From Apostichopus californicus (Eukaryota > Echinodermata > Holothuroidea > Aspidochirotida > Stichopodidae), in the NCBI GenBank assembly GCA_020650975.1, contig JAIPMN010000120.1, positions 456 to 38,833 of the forward strand: a stretch of 38,378 nucleotides of DNA. Direction: 5' to 3'. The notes beneath the pieces are model-generated. The model was not told the DNA's origin. It saw nothing but the letters and a program-made list of their open reading frames with translations, and searched no databases. Numbering within the stretch: the stretch's first letter is position 1; each line of letters starts with the position of its first letter. The position numbers were made by a program, and so were the translations under genes. This document shows, piece after piece, positions 21,677-33,130 of this stretch.

Positions 21677-24057
21677 CCTTCCTTGCACTATAAAGAGGAT
21701 CATGGCAAGTGCATGGTCTGTGATGTCATCATGGCAGATTATCTTCTAAGTATCTACGTTCTTATGAAATACGATATATTTCAAATATTTGCTTAGTTGT
21801 CAGAATTCTATCACTCTGCAACTTTTTTGTAGTAGTATTGGAAAAAATGATTTGCACATTAGAAACAGAAAGACCCTTAGAGTGCAATGCCATGAACACA
21901 TCAGTAACTCTGCTGCTGCTGCCTGATACATTCATCAACTTTCACTAAATTATCAACAATTTTCAGCAATTTTGCTAAACATTAAGAGTAAATATCACTT
22001 GAACCTTTTTAAACAGTTTAGACTTTGATGTTATAATTTACTGATGATAGCAAGTTGAGGAGTTATGCTGAAATTTCATGGCCAACATCTTTAGGAGATT
22101 CCAAGAGAGATCAATGACACAAAAACTTAGGCAAAAAGAATCTTAGCTTTTTATTTCAATTTTATTACTCAAACATCAGAAGTAAAGAGTAAACTGTCAA
22201 ACCAGTTAATATAGAGCAAACATTTTTCAGAAGTTAGTAAGACCTGACAGCAGGGATGAAACTTAGAACATTAGGGATCAGTGACTTCTCCGAAGCTCGA
22301 TCTCTGACTTTCCTTGCACAAGATTCCCTCTCATTAGGCAGTTATGAGACTTGTAAATTCAACAGCACGGAAGAGGGACTTGTCATGATGAAGTCAATAA
22401 ATTTGTAAAACGACAGCAGATGATTTTAGAGACATCTGTTTCTGACTGTTGCAGCTCTTTTGTCTTTTTTATTGTAAAGCTAACAAGGCCCCAGGAAAAG
22501 GAACTTGTTTTCTATACATAAGATTTCAACTTCAACTCATGAGGGCGGAATGGTTGACTAAGAGACAGATGGGTGAACAAACCAATATGAACACAAGCAG
22601 TGTTGTGAAACACTGGTAATTTCCTTCTCAATTAGCCGCATTTTGGTTAGTGATTTCTTTAACATCAATCAAGTTGCTCTCATTTCCTAAATTTTAAGGT
22701 CAAAATATATACATAACATATTGAAATAACTTGCATAGTTTATTTTATTCTAGTTGCAGTGACCTTTTGTCAATGGTACCTACATATAGTAGCTTGATAC
22801 CAACTGTTAATTAAAGAAAGAAAAAAAAAAAAGTGATGCAATTGAAAGATACAGATTTTCTCAAACTTATTTTTCTAACATTGCAAGACAATAGCTAGCA
22901 TTTAAATATTTTTCCAAAATGTTGCTGTTCTTTCTGAGGTGGCTGTTATGAATAAAACCAACCCATCACTGCCGTTAATGAAATGGACTTAAAATTTGTA
23001 CCACAAATATTCAATATGTCATTTCACAATCAGAAGCCTTTGCAATTTGAGCTGAAGTAAAAAAAAACTAACAGCGGCATTTTTTAGCAACGTTATATTG
23101 CCAACAATACTTCATGCATATACCATAGATCAATGCCTTTATATTTTGTACCACTGTATGCATGGACATACTTTAACTTGCAACTCCAGAACTGGCTTCG
23201 GTCACTAACTAAAATCAAACTAGCCCATTTATTTGTATTCTGTCAAACTGTGGGGAACAGATTCCCACAGAAAATATACAGCAGAATGATTTTCAACAAA
23301 AGAAGTCACATAACTGTTCTATTGTGATATTTTCTATTTCATGATAAAACAGAAATAACAACGGCGGTCACTAAGACTTTTTTCCCTCTTTACATTCATG
23401 AAATCTAGTAGAAAGTTACAGTGAGTGTGCATTAAGTTTTGTTGAACTGCGCACACATTGGGGGGGGGAAAAAAGGAGAGAGAATTTAGGTTTCTGTGTG
23501 TACGAAATGTACAAATGAGCAGTGACCACAAGACTTCACTACAAGGTGATAACATGCCCCAAACCTAAAACTCCTGTTCCTTTCCACCCCACCGCGCAAT
23601 GTTTAATCAATTTCTTATCATATTTTTATTCTGAAGTTTATGAAGAATTAGAAGCTTCACCAGTCAGTTTAACTGCTAACAGAATACAGCAAAATCATAA
23701 TTTACCTCTGATTTGTTTTGAGGGTTACATGGTTTGTTTAAAGTAGAATTCTCATGAAACAGTGACATCATCTGTTATAACAGATGGGGTAAAAAAAAGT
23801 TCTGCACAATGATCTGTACTTTGACATTTTCCATTTGTTGGATCCCTAAAACGGAGCTGTATTAAATGTCCAAATTTGGGTTAATCAGGTATTGCAACTT
23901 TTCTGCCCAGTTTCTTAACCATCGTTTACAAGGACTCTTAACTGTTCCAAGTTCCGACCCTTGGTGAACTGAGACCACAATTTCTTGCGCATTGTATGAG
24001 ACTTTGGAAATCTTCTATAGTATCTGTAAATCGATGCTACCCGGCATACTTAATTGG
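21677..24057. other. Intergenic stretch, nothing recognised
   Basis: AT-rich with only short open frames (such as plus 23522-23746) that lack splice or family support. Several TTTATT hexamers (AATAAA on the minus strand) could serve as poly(A) signals for the gene ending at 24058, but none stands out. Confidence 0.6.
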
Positions 24058-25885
24058 CTATTTCTTCTGTTCCTTCTCTTTTAACGTCTTTGTCCAATCA
24101 GGGAGTGGCTGAAATTGTTGCACATCCTTCTCTGAAAACTTTTCAGGCAAACGTTCAGTCAGTGCAACTTCTAGTTGCCTGTCTACTTCAGTCTCAGATC
24201 GAAGGAAAGCCCAAGCCAAGATTAGCACGGCGGACAAAATAACAGGGATAACAATCTTGTTCGGTTTCTTGTGCCGCTTTCCAAAGCTTTCATCGACAGA
24301 CCAAGAAGCCGCTTTACTCGTTGAAAATTTGATAGGATTATAATCTTCATTTGCTGTTACGTCCTTCTCATCCTTTCTGAGTTCTGTGCTCTGATATTTC
24401 CATTGTTGACAACTAGCACTGAAATGATGAAGTAAAACCACATTTTGTGGCACGATGCCAGCATTTCCAGTCATAGAATATACTCTGAAAGGAAACAGAA
24501 GGAGAGAAACGACGCTTCAAGGCAAATGTTGCATAAAATTGGCAATAAAACATCACCAGCTAAAACAAAAAAACAAAATATCTTAAGATTATGGCTTTAA
24601 ATGTACATCCAACTTAATAGTACTACAAACAGAGGTATGATAGCATATGCTAAATTTGTTATATTAGGACAGTAACGTTCTTTTAAAGGATAGGGGTAAT
24701 GTAGCTCTCACTGATTTTGCTCAGTGGTTTAGTTCTATCCTTCACCTATGTGATTTCTTCGCTGCATTGACCAAATTCTGCCGTAAATAGTAAGAACTAC
24801 AGTAAACTTGTAAAGGTAGAGAGTCAAACTGCACATAGCATGGAAAACTGTTACTAAATTTATGCATACGTTGAAGTTTACTGTATATTTCGGCTAAATG
24901 TGTGAAATAATTCACAATTTTGGCCGTTTCCGTAAAAGCTATGTCAGTTATAGTTGCGACTGAAAGAGTGTTACAATCTGACTTTTGAAGACAGTAACAA
25001 CAGTCGTTATCAGTTCAGCTATAAATGTATAACACCCATATTAAGGGGAATACAACCATCACACATTAGAAACACTGAGAACTCCTTGTATGTTGACATT
25101 TTAAATATTTGAACTTGAATAGAAGGCCTATAGAGGGATGGACTATTAATGCACATATGTCTGTTTGTCTGTATGCATGTATATAAGTATGTATGAAATT
25201 ATGTATGTATGTATAGTATAATGTACATAACTATAGAATGTATGTAGTATATCCAGCCAACTTGGACCCCATATTTTAAGGCAATGTCACACTCTCCCAA
25301 GTTTATGCATTTTGTGTCTTTGTGACATTCCACACATACTACTTTCAGAATATGCAAACAAAACAAAGTAATCTTGTTGTTAGCATTGCTACTCACTGGA
25401 CTATTGTTGTCCTTTACATAGTATGATATAACTGTTTTCAACACACAAACGTATTACTATAAGCCCCACAAGCTTGTCAGGTAAAGCTGTGCAACACTGG
25501 CCAACTTAGTTGCAACAAATACTAACACTAAGTTAACAAAAACATAACTACACTGTATAGCTACTTCGCGATTACAGTTTATGTTAGGCATATTAAATTG
25601 TAAATATGCCACAATTTGGTGTGTTACCTCTTAAAAATACAAAGCGGGACACCTTAAAAATCTCGCCTCTCGTCCCACTTTTCAACCAATAAAACAGTAA
25701 TAAACATACCGTCCTTATCAATGGCAGCACTTATATAATACATGGCTAGGCTAGGCATTAACTTTAGGCAAGTAATTGCACTATGAATGATATCGACACC
25801 ACAAAACTCACCTGTTAAAAGACTGCAAAGCTGCAGAAATACTACTCAAGTTAAGATACTTAGGTTTACGTCTAAACAATGCCAT
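24058..25885 (-). CDS. UQCC4: UQCC4/CCSMST1-like mitochondrial complex III assembly factor
   Basis: Exon 1 (25812-25885) begins MALFRRKPKYLNLSSISAAL, a basic N terminus fit for mitochondrial import, and ends at a GTGAGT donor. Exon 2 (24058-24484) joins in phase after a TTTCAG acceptor, giving 166 residues. The core NPIKFSTSKAASWSVDESFG and RSETEVDRQL match the human UQCC4 (C16orf91/CCSMST1) pattern PIEFSSSKA...WSV...G...LREESEAD. One membrane segment, about VIPVILSAVLILAWAF, lies between them, then a charged C terminus ending KEKEQKK. Known role in vertebrates: assembly of respiratory complex III (cytochrome b stage) in the inner membrane. Outside the core, similarity is low, as is usual for this fast-evolving family. 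Confidence 0.85.
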
Positions 25886-26490
25886 TACACACTAAAAATT
25901 CATCTAGGTTTAGATTGATGGAATATTAGCGATATAACAAGCGTTGGTAGCGTACTTCGATTAGGTGCACTTCCAGCAGCCGCGTTGTCGATCGTGGAAC
26001 AGTGTTTCGCAATATTGTATTACGTAAGATGAAATGATTACGAAAATTATCGTAGCGGCAAATTCAATTGCACTTCAGAATTGTGTAAAAAAGCATGTCG
26101 AAGATAGGGGTACCTTACATCGATACTGTAACTGGATATCGATATGATCATATAAAATATAGATCTGACATTTATCCACGTGATGGTTTACCTCGGTTCC
26201 CATGGCAATCACATATTTTGATAATATTAGATATTGCCATGATACCTGTGGTTCCATGTAAATTCAATGTTTCCCTTGGAGTAATAGCAAAAACTCGATT
26301 TGCACTAAAGTTGACCTTTGATCATGTTGTTCAGGGCATGCCAGACAGAAGGGTTCACCCTGGGGTACCGTCCCATCAAGTTTGAAGAAAACGATCCAGC
26401 TATTTAGGAGTTTTTAACACAAAATTGGACAAACAGTCACTGACACAATGACACATGGGCTGATGGGCATCCCCTTCACGTGGTGACATA
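25886..26490. other. Upstream region of UQCC4
   Basis: Probably contains the UQCC4 promoter: a small CpG-containing patch lies at about 25975-25995. No TATA box is obvious. The plus-strand open frame at 26095-26385 has no support as a gene. Confidence 0.5.
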
Positions 26491-26498
26491 GGAAGGAT

Positions 26499-26988
26499 CA
26501 GTGGCGTAGCCAGAGGGGGGCCAGGAGGGCAATGTCCCCCCAAATTTGCTTTGTGCTACAGTCTTGCCCCCCCCCCCTCCCAATGAAATCCAGTGATGTA
26601 TTCAAAATACTTCTTTTTTACATTTTTTTGAGTTCTAATCACAAGTATTCATACCTCAGGGCTCATGTTCATACTTTATATAAGGTCAGAAGTTGGTAAT
26701 CAGACCAAGATATTACACATTTTGGGCCTTCATCATACCCACATACAGAGACGGTTGATCAATATCGTCCTACAGAATAAGCGCCAATAATTTGGCTGGT
26801 TGTATAACCATACAAACTAGCCCTAGCAACCCATGTGCATTTCCAACGACCAATTATGCCAATTTGTGCAGGGGAGGTGCCCATTAATACATATATTTCT
26901 TGGTAATTCCTACCATCAACCATCACGGGGTTGCCCCCCTTAAGAAAAATCTTGCCCCCTTAACAATAGAATACTGGCTATGCCACTG
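26499..26988. mobile_element. 490-bp non-autonomous hAT element
   Basis: Left end CAGTGGCGTAGCCAG (26499-26513) and right end CTGGCTATGCCACTG (26974-26988) are inverted repeats matching at 14 of 15 bases. Both ends are flanked by the same 8-bp target duplication, GGAAGGAT (26491-26498 and 26989-26996). An 8-bp duplication with CAGTGGCG ends is characteristic of hAT elements. Inside are poly-G (26514-26520) and poly-C (26567-26580) runs and no transposase, so it is a MITE-like copy. Confidence 0.9.
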
Positions 26989-26996
26989 GGAAGGAT

Positions 26997-29428
26997 CCGC
27001 CCTGGTTACCATCTATTGTAGGCACGCCACTGCTTACAAATGACAATTTCAATGAAATCAAACCCACAACAGGAATCACGTTTCATGTGGCTCGTGTAGT
27101 AAGTTTCGAAATTCGGGCAAGGTTTCGAAATTAAGACAAAACTTTCTGACCCAGAAACCCACAATTGGGAAGATCCTGTTTGTCTATGTCAGCATTGCCG
27201 CTAAATACATAATAACATTAAGAATATATAGCACAGAATCCAAGAAATATTGCTGAATGTGCTGTACAGGTGATGACAAAAAGAACAAATGGCAATCAAT
27301 GGAGGTGCAGATCTCATCTCTTCTATGACAAAGTGGATCTAAATTGACATTTGACCTCTACATATCTTATGGCTGAATGACTTTTCCAACATACTGACAG
27401 TTTTTGTGTATTTGACCTTTGACATCACCTATCACTCAGGCGTGAGTTTACAGTACATGGTCAGTCACCTACCAACCAAGTTTGAACGTGATCATACATA
27501 CGGTCTAGGTTCCGGACACACATTTTAGTACAGATTAAGCCAATTTTACCTTTTCACTCAGTTGCCCATTACCCTGACCCTAAATCAGTCTTAGTTTAAA
27601 GATTCGTGTCATCACTCTCTACTTATCATGTGGATTCATCACTTTTTCCTACATGTTGACAAGCAGAATATGGCAAAAAACAATTTTTTAGGTATTTTAA
27701 AACCTCGGGGACTATCCCACCAAATTTGAACATAATAGGAATTGGGATCTAGGAGTTCACAACACTTTTTCTGTTGCCCTTTCACATACTTCCTCACATT
27801 TCTGATGTGGGTTCACATACAATAACTGAGATGAGATATGAATACAAACAAGGGCCCCAAAAATTAGACCTACACAAAGCAGCACGTACCATAACAAGTT
27901 TGGCTCCCATCTGACCGAAGGTTGCAGAGTTATTGCTGTGTTAAGATTTGTATGTGACCCAATAACTCTTTAATATTCATAAGGTCAGCACCAAAATCAA
28001 TAGTGCAAGCCTCACTATTAACATCTACATGGCTAGTATGGCAAATATCCACCACTGCATTGTCCAACTTGTGTTAATTTAGCATGGAGTGCATCAGAAC
28101 TTATGACATGTTGTAGGAACATTCTTTCGAAGGACCTCAGGGGAGTGGGATGGTAGGAAGATTAGGGGTCAAAATCCAACAGGAACAGCTGACAATTAAT
28201 GCTCATAACAGTTGAAGGGCAAAACAATTATAAACTAGTCCTATTAACAAATATCCCACACCTGCCAAACTATGTAAGCTTTGATATGTATTGAGTTAAA
28301 TACCAGAGTATTACAAGAGAAAAATATAGACACAAAACAGAGGTTACAGTTGGGCAATCTATTCTCCATATTTCGACAACTTCATTAACCTTGGAGGCAA
28401 GGGTATCCCATCACTGTGTCTTGCCTCTTCGATTAACAGAATTTAAAATAGAGATACAAATTCATGATTGAATAAAAAAAAATGTTAAAAAGACATTAAA
28501 AACCATGGCATATGTACAGTATAATTTAGAGAGTCAACTACAAGGCAAAATATTTCTCATTACAGGTGACCATAGAACGAGCATGTGCTTTCCTTTATGA
28601 TATAAACTCTGTAGCACAGCCGATTTGCCCTAAATGATCTAACAACCACTTGATGTTTGTAGACTGGATGTTCCGTAAGTTAAGCAAACTGGCTACTACA
28701 AAACAACTATTGAAAACAACCCATCCAAATAGATGCACCATCCAAACCCTAATAGATCTCATTCACTAAGAAAAGCTGACCCAGTTAACTGTGTGATGAA
28801 CAAAGATGTTATATCCACCAAACAGTCACTTAAGTTACAAAGATGGTGTAGTGAAAACTTCAAAATAACACTTGGAACCATCTTGCTGCTAGTAACAAGC
28901 TAAGAACAATGCAAGTCTCTCAGAAAGAGAGTACAATACAGAGGTGGGGGCTTGCTTATTTTCTTACATTACTTTTCCATTACTAGATAGGTTAAGAGTC
29001 AACACTGAATAATTTAGACAAAAACTAGACAAAAGTACTCCCAGTAAAGCTAATCAACAACCACTAAAACTACAACAACATTCTGACCACATTTCTTGCA
29101 ATTCTGACAAAAAAAAACATCTTGAATTGAGAGTGATGTTCCTTGCTGCATTGCTGATGAATATATAGCATCATTCACAAACTTCACAAACTCTCAAATC
29201 TGCAAGACTGCCAGTAAGCTAAGAAATGTAACCATTGAATTCCATTCTTGAAAGGATACCTGAGTCTGCCTGTTCAATCAAAGCATTCAATAAGCTTGGA
29301 AGTATGGTCCTATGAAATGTGCAGCATTGCCCCAAGAAATATATTGCTCCTTGTGGGGGCTTTAACTATGTACAGTTCTGAAAAAGTAACAGTTTGTAAA
29401 AGTGACAAATCTATGGTCTTGGAACTAT
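26997..29428. other. Intergenic stretch between UQCC4 and H3.3
   Basis: From about 27330 to 27800 there are scattered TTTGACCT/TTGACATTTGACC motifs and phrases such as CAAGTTTGAACGTGATCAT, probably an old dispersed repeat (a related piece is at 26300-26400). No open frame of note. The H3.3 3' UTR must lie just left of 29429; I saw no clear AATAAA there. Confidence 0.5.
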
Positions 29429-30172
<744 letters not shown>

Positions 30173-31050
30173 TTACCTGAAAGAACATTACAAATTAAAA
30201 ACTGTTTTATAAAACAAACAGAAAGAAATTGACCTACACATCCTCCTCACCAGCCAAAACCCTTGTATGTTACTTATTTCCAGCAATCTTGATAACATTT
30301 CAAAATTTCAAGAGGCTGTCATTTAGTGAGCTAGCCTAAGCCTACATGAACCAAGAAAACACTCAAAATAAGGCATGCAACTCCCATCAGAAAATGGGAT
30401 GAACCTACACTGTATGTATATATACCATGGCTTTGTTCCTCTTCTGACTCTCCCTACTGTCCCTATTTTGGATTGTCTCATCAAATTACCCAGTTGGCTT
30501 TTTAATCACCTTATGATCACAGCAACAACTAGGCTATCTTACATTAGTTTGAGAAAACTAGTTCAACTCAGACATCCAGAAGAAAATAAGCAAAGACAAA
30601 AGAATTTCCATTAGCAACAGTTCTGTTATCTGTAGGCTTATCTTTGGTTAGTTATACCTGGCTATCAATTTTTATATGGCAAAGTATGGTTAATGCACCT
30701 ACCCCAGATAGTCTCAGAAGCCTTAAATCCTGGGTGTTCTAAACGGATTTGGAATGTTAATTGAACGTAGCCTAGGTATGATGTATATATCTATAGCACG
30801 CTTACAGGTTAACCTTATGCCTAGGCTACGGTAGTGTGGGCCTAGCCTACAGCGCAATGTTAGTAGTTACAGTGCAGTTCTCATTAGCCTAACTGTAGTA
30901 GGCCTAACCAGTCGTGATGTTAGGGCCTACGACTACGACAGTACGAGTTACATAAATACCGAACGGGAGACAATAAATTGGTCTTTATTAGTTTCATAAA
31001 ACAATGCCAAAAGTCTCACTACATGCAAATTATCGGTTTAGCTTACTTAC

Positions 31051-31150
31051 TTTAGCTTAATACACGACCCGGTACGAATGAAAGATTATCAGTGGGTAAA
31101 TCCTGTTGTCCCGCGTTTTGTGTCAACGACAATGATTAAATATACACTAT
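31051..31150 (-). other. Probable non-coding first exon of H3.3
   Basis: On the minus strand GCTAAA is followed by GTAAGTAAG (donor at 31050-31049), which would pair with the acceptor before the H3.3 start codon and define an 874-bp intron (30177-31050). The right end of the exon is a guess. H3.3 genes usually have such a 5' UTR exon. Confidence 0.5.
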
Positions 31151-31206
31151 GTTGCAACGGTCGGCTTGATAATCTTTCTTCGACACGTTTTGTAACGTGT
31201 GTGACT

Positions 31207-31319
31207 ATTGGTGATTACTTTGAGTATCGAGAAGTCCGATTGGCTAATATTTTGTTAACATGATTGGTCGTCAGAGTTGCGCTCTGCCGGAGGTTAGGAA
31301 TATACTTGTCTGTGATTGG
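31207..31319 (-). promoter_or_regulatory. Four CCAAT boxes upstream of H3.3
   Basis: ATTGG (CCAAT on the H3.3 strand) occurs at 31207-31211, 31239-31243, 31263-31267 and 31315-31319, all in the same orientation and with spacings of 32, 24 and 52 bp. Clustered CCAAT boxes bound by NF-Y are common in histone and cell-cycle promoters. They sit about 60-270 bp upstream of the proposed first exon. An octamer-like ATGCAAAT lies at 31023-31030 inside the first intron. Confidence 0.6.
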
Positions 31320-31593
31320 TTAACATATTACTTCCAGAATCCTTATCCTCATAACCTACAGTGTGTAAGGTTCTTCACGGTAACATCATGAACGTACGGT
31401 GGATTCCTTCAAGGAACGATGCCGATAAATACAGTATAGTCACATTACTGCAGGGAGTTGTTATTCCATAACGACTGCCTGGGTAGTGCCCAAAACTTTC
31501 TTTCTTTCATCAAAATAATTTTATATGTCTTCATACGAATTCTTCAAATTACAGCGAAAAACATTTCATGAGAGTTAAAATATCTGTCCTCAG

Positions 31594-31990
31594 CAGTGGC
31601 GGAGCGTCCATACAGTCAGAGGGTGCGGATGCCCCCCCCCCGACGGACTCAAATGGACTGCTGGCGCCCTTTTCAGCTTTTTACCACTTTTTACTTATTC
31701 GCGATTATTGACTTTTTTTATTGCGCTCTCAAATACCTATTGACATTTGTCACATTTTGTTGGTGTAATTTTCTGACAAAATGGCGATTACACCTATTTA
31801 TTCTTCGTTTATCTGCAAATTAGCAAGGCCCGGAAAGGGTCATTTCCGGCGATCTAGGGAGTATCTTTACTCTAAAAAAAATTTCTGTACGCTCCGCGCC
31901 AACCTGTGGTGGCGCTCCGCTTAGATGGTGTCAAAGCGCCCCTAAAGACCATTCTAGCCCCTGACCAATACCCCTATAGCTCCGCCAATG
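31594..31990. mobile_element. hAT-like element with amplified right end
   Basis: Left end CAGTGGCGGAGC at 31594; right end GCTCCGCCAATG ending at 31990, an 11-of-12 inverted match. The 8 bases before the left end, GTCCTCAG (31586-31593), also follow the right end (31991-31998), a hAT-type 8-bp target duplication. No transposase. Internal GCTCCGC copies lie near the right end. The right end, duplication and flank are repeated twice more to the right. Confidence 0.8.
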
Positions 31991-32738
31991 GTCCTCAGAC
32001 GTCAGAATCCCCTTCTAGTCACAGTCGAACTTGTACAATTTTTATTTTATATATATTTTTTTGTTTTATTATCCGAATACATCAAATTACTTAATTTTCT
32101 GACAAAATGGCGATTACACCTATTTATTCTTCGTTTATCTGCAAATTAGCAAGGCCCGGAAAGGGTCATTTTCCGGCGATCAAGGGAGTATCTTTACTCA
32201 AAAAATGTCTGTACGCTCCGCGCCAACCTGTGGTGGCGCTCCGCTTAGATGGTGTCAAAGCGCCCCTAAAGACCATTCTAGCCCCTGACCAATACCCCTA
32301 TAGCTCCGCCAATGGTCCTCAGACGTCAGAATCCCCTTCTAGTCACAGTCGAACTTGTACAATTTTTATTTTATATATATATTTTATTTTATTATCCGAA
32401 TACATCAAATTACTTAATTTTCTGACAAAATGGCGATTACACCTATTTATTCTTCGTTTATCTGCAAATTAGCAAGGCCCGGAAAGGGTCATTTCCGGCG
32501 ATCTAGGGAGTATCTTTACTCAATAAATTTCTGTACGCTCCGCGCCAACCTGTGGTGGCGCTCCGCTTAGATGGTGTCAAAGCGCCCCTAAAGACCATTC
32601 TAGCCCCTGACTAATACCCCTATAGCTCCGCCAATGGTCCTCAGACGTCAGAATCCCCTTCTAGTCACAGTCGAACTTGTACAATTTTTAATTTATATAT
32701 ATTTTTTATTTTATTATCCGAATACATCAAATTACTTC
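31768..32738. repeat. 322-326 bp tandem repeat, 3 copies
   Basis: CTGACAAAATGGCG occurs at 31773, 32099 and 32422. Each unit contains hAT interior sequence, the right terminal repeat, the target duplication GTCCTCAG (31991, 32315, 32637) and about 95 bp of genomic flank. Copies are almost identical, so the plus-strand open frames at 31906-32094 and 32107-32472 are just translations of the repeat. Confidence 0.95.
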
Positions 32739-32744
32739 ATAATC

Positions 32745-33130
32745 ATGGTGTGAGAGTTATCTCTGCGGTCGTCGGCAAATGGTTGCCATTGGTAACAGTG
32801 TATCAGAAACATATCTCATGGATTGCTCTGTGCCCCCAAGGTTCCGTTGCAGGACCTTTCATGTTCACTGTCTATGTATCACCACTCGAGGATCTGATAG
32901 AGGCTCGCGGCGTTCAGACAATGATGTATGCAGACGATACCCAACTGTACCTTGTGCTTAATCCTGCTGAGGCTCGAGGGGATCAACTTCAGCGACTTGA
33001 AGACTGTATTCGCAGCGTGAAAGCGTGGACCACTGCCAACAAGTTAATGCTGAACGACACCAAGACGGAGGTTCTTCACTTTTCCTCGCGTTTCATGAAG
33101 AATCCGTCACCTATCTTCACTTCATCTTCA
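32745..33130 (+). pseudogene. Non-LTR retrotransposon reverse transcriptase fragment
   Basis: The plus strand encodes the reverse transcriptase core PQGSVAGPFMFTVYVSPLED and MMYADDTQLYL, the YADD catalytic box, then LEDCIRSVKAWTTANKLMLN and TEVLHFSS. This resembles CR1/L2-like elements. The upstream part, RRQMVAIGNSVSETYLMDCS, lies in another frame; the break falls in a C run at about 32833-32837, consistent with a one-base insertion. The 5' end abuts the tandem repeat and there is no endonuclease domain. A dead, truncated copy. Confidence 0.88.

Noticed and set aside
23522..23746. 74-codon plus-strand open frame as a further exon of the candidate gene at 20525
   Set aside because: The acceptor before it is poor and the phase from exon 2 leads to a stop.
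26095..26385. 96-codon plus-strand open frame
   Set aside because: No family resemblance, no supporting splice sites, and its 3' part overlaps a likely dispersed repeat.
31906..32472. Two similar plus-strand open frames (62 and 121 codons)
   Set aside because: Both are translations of the same 323-bp transposon-derived tandem repeat.
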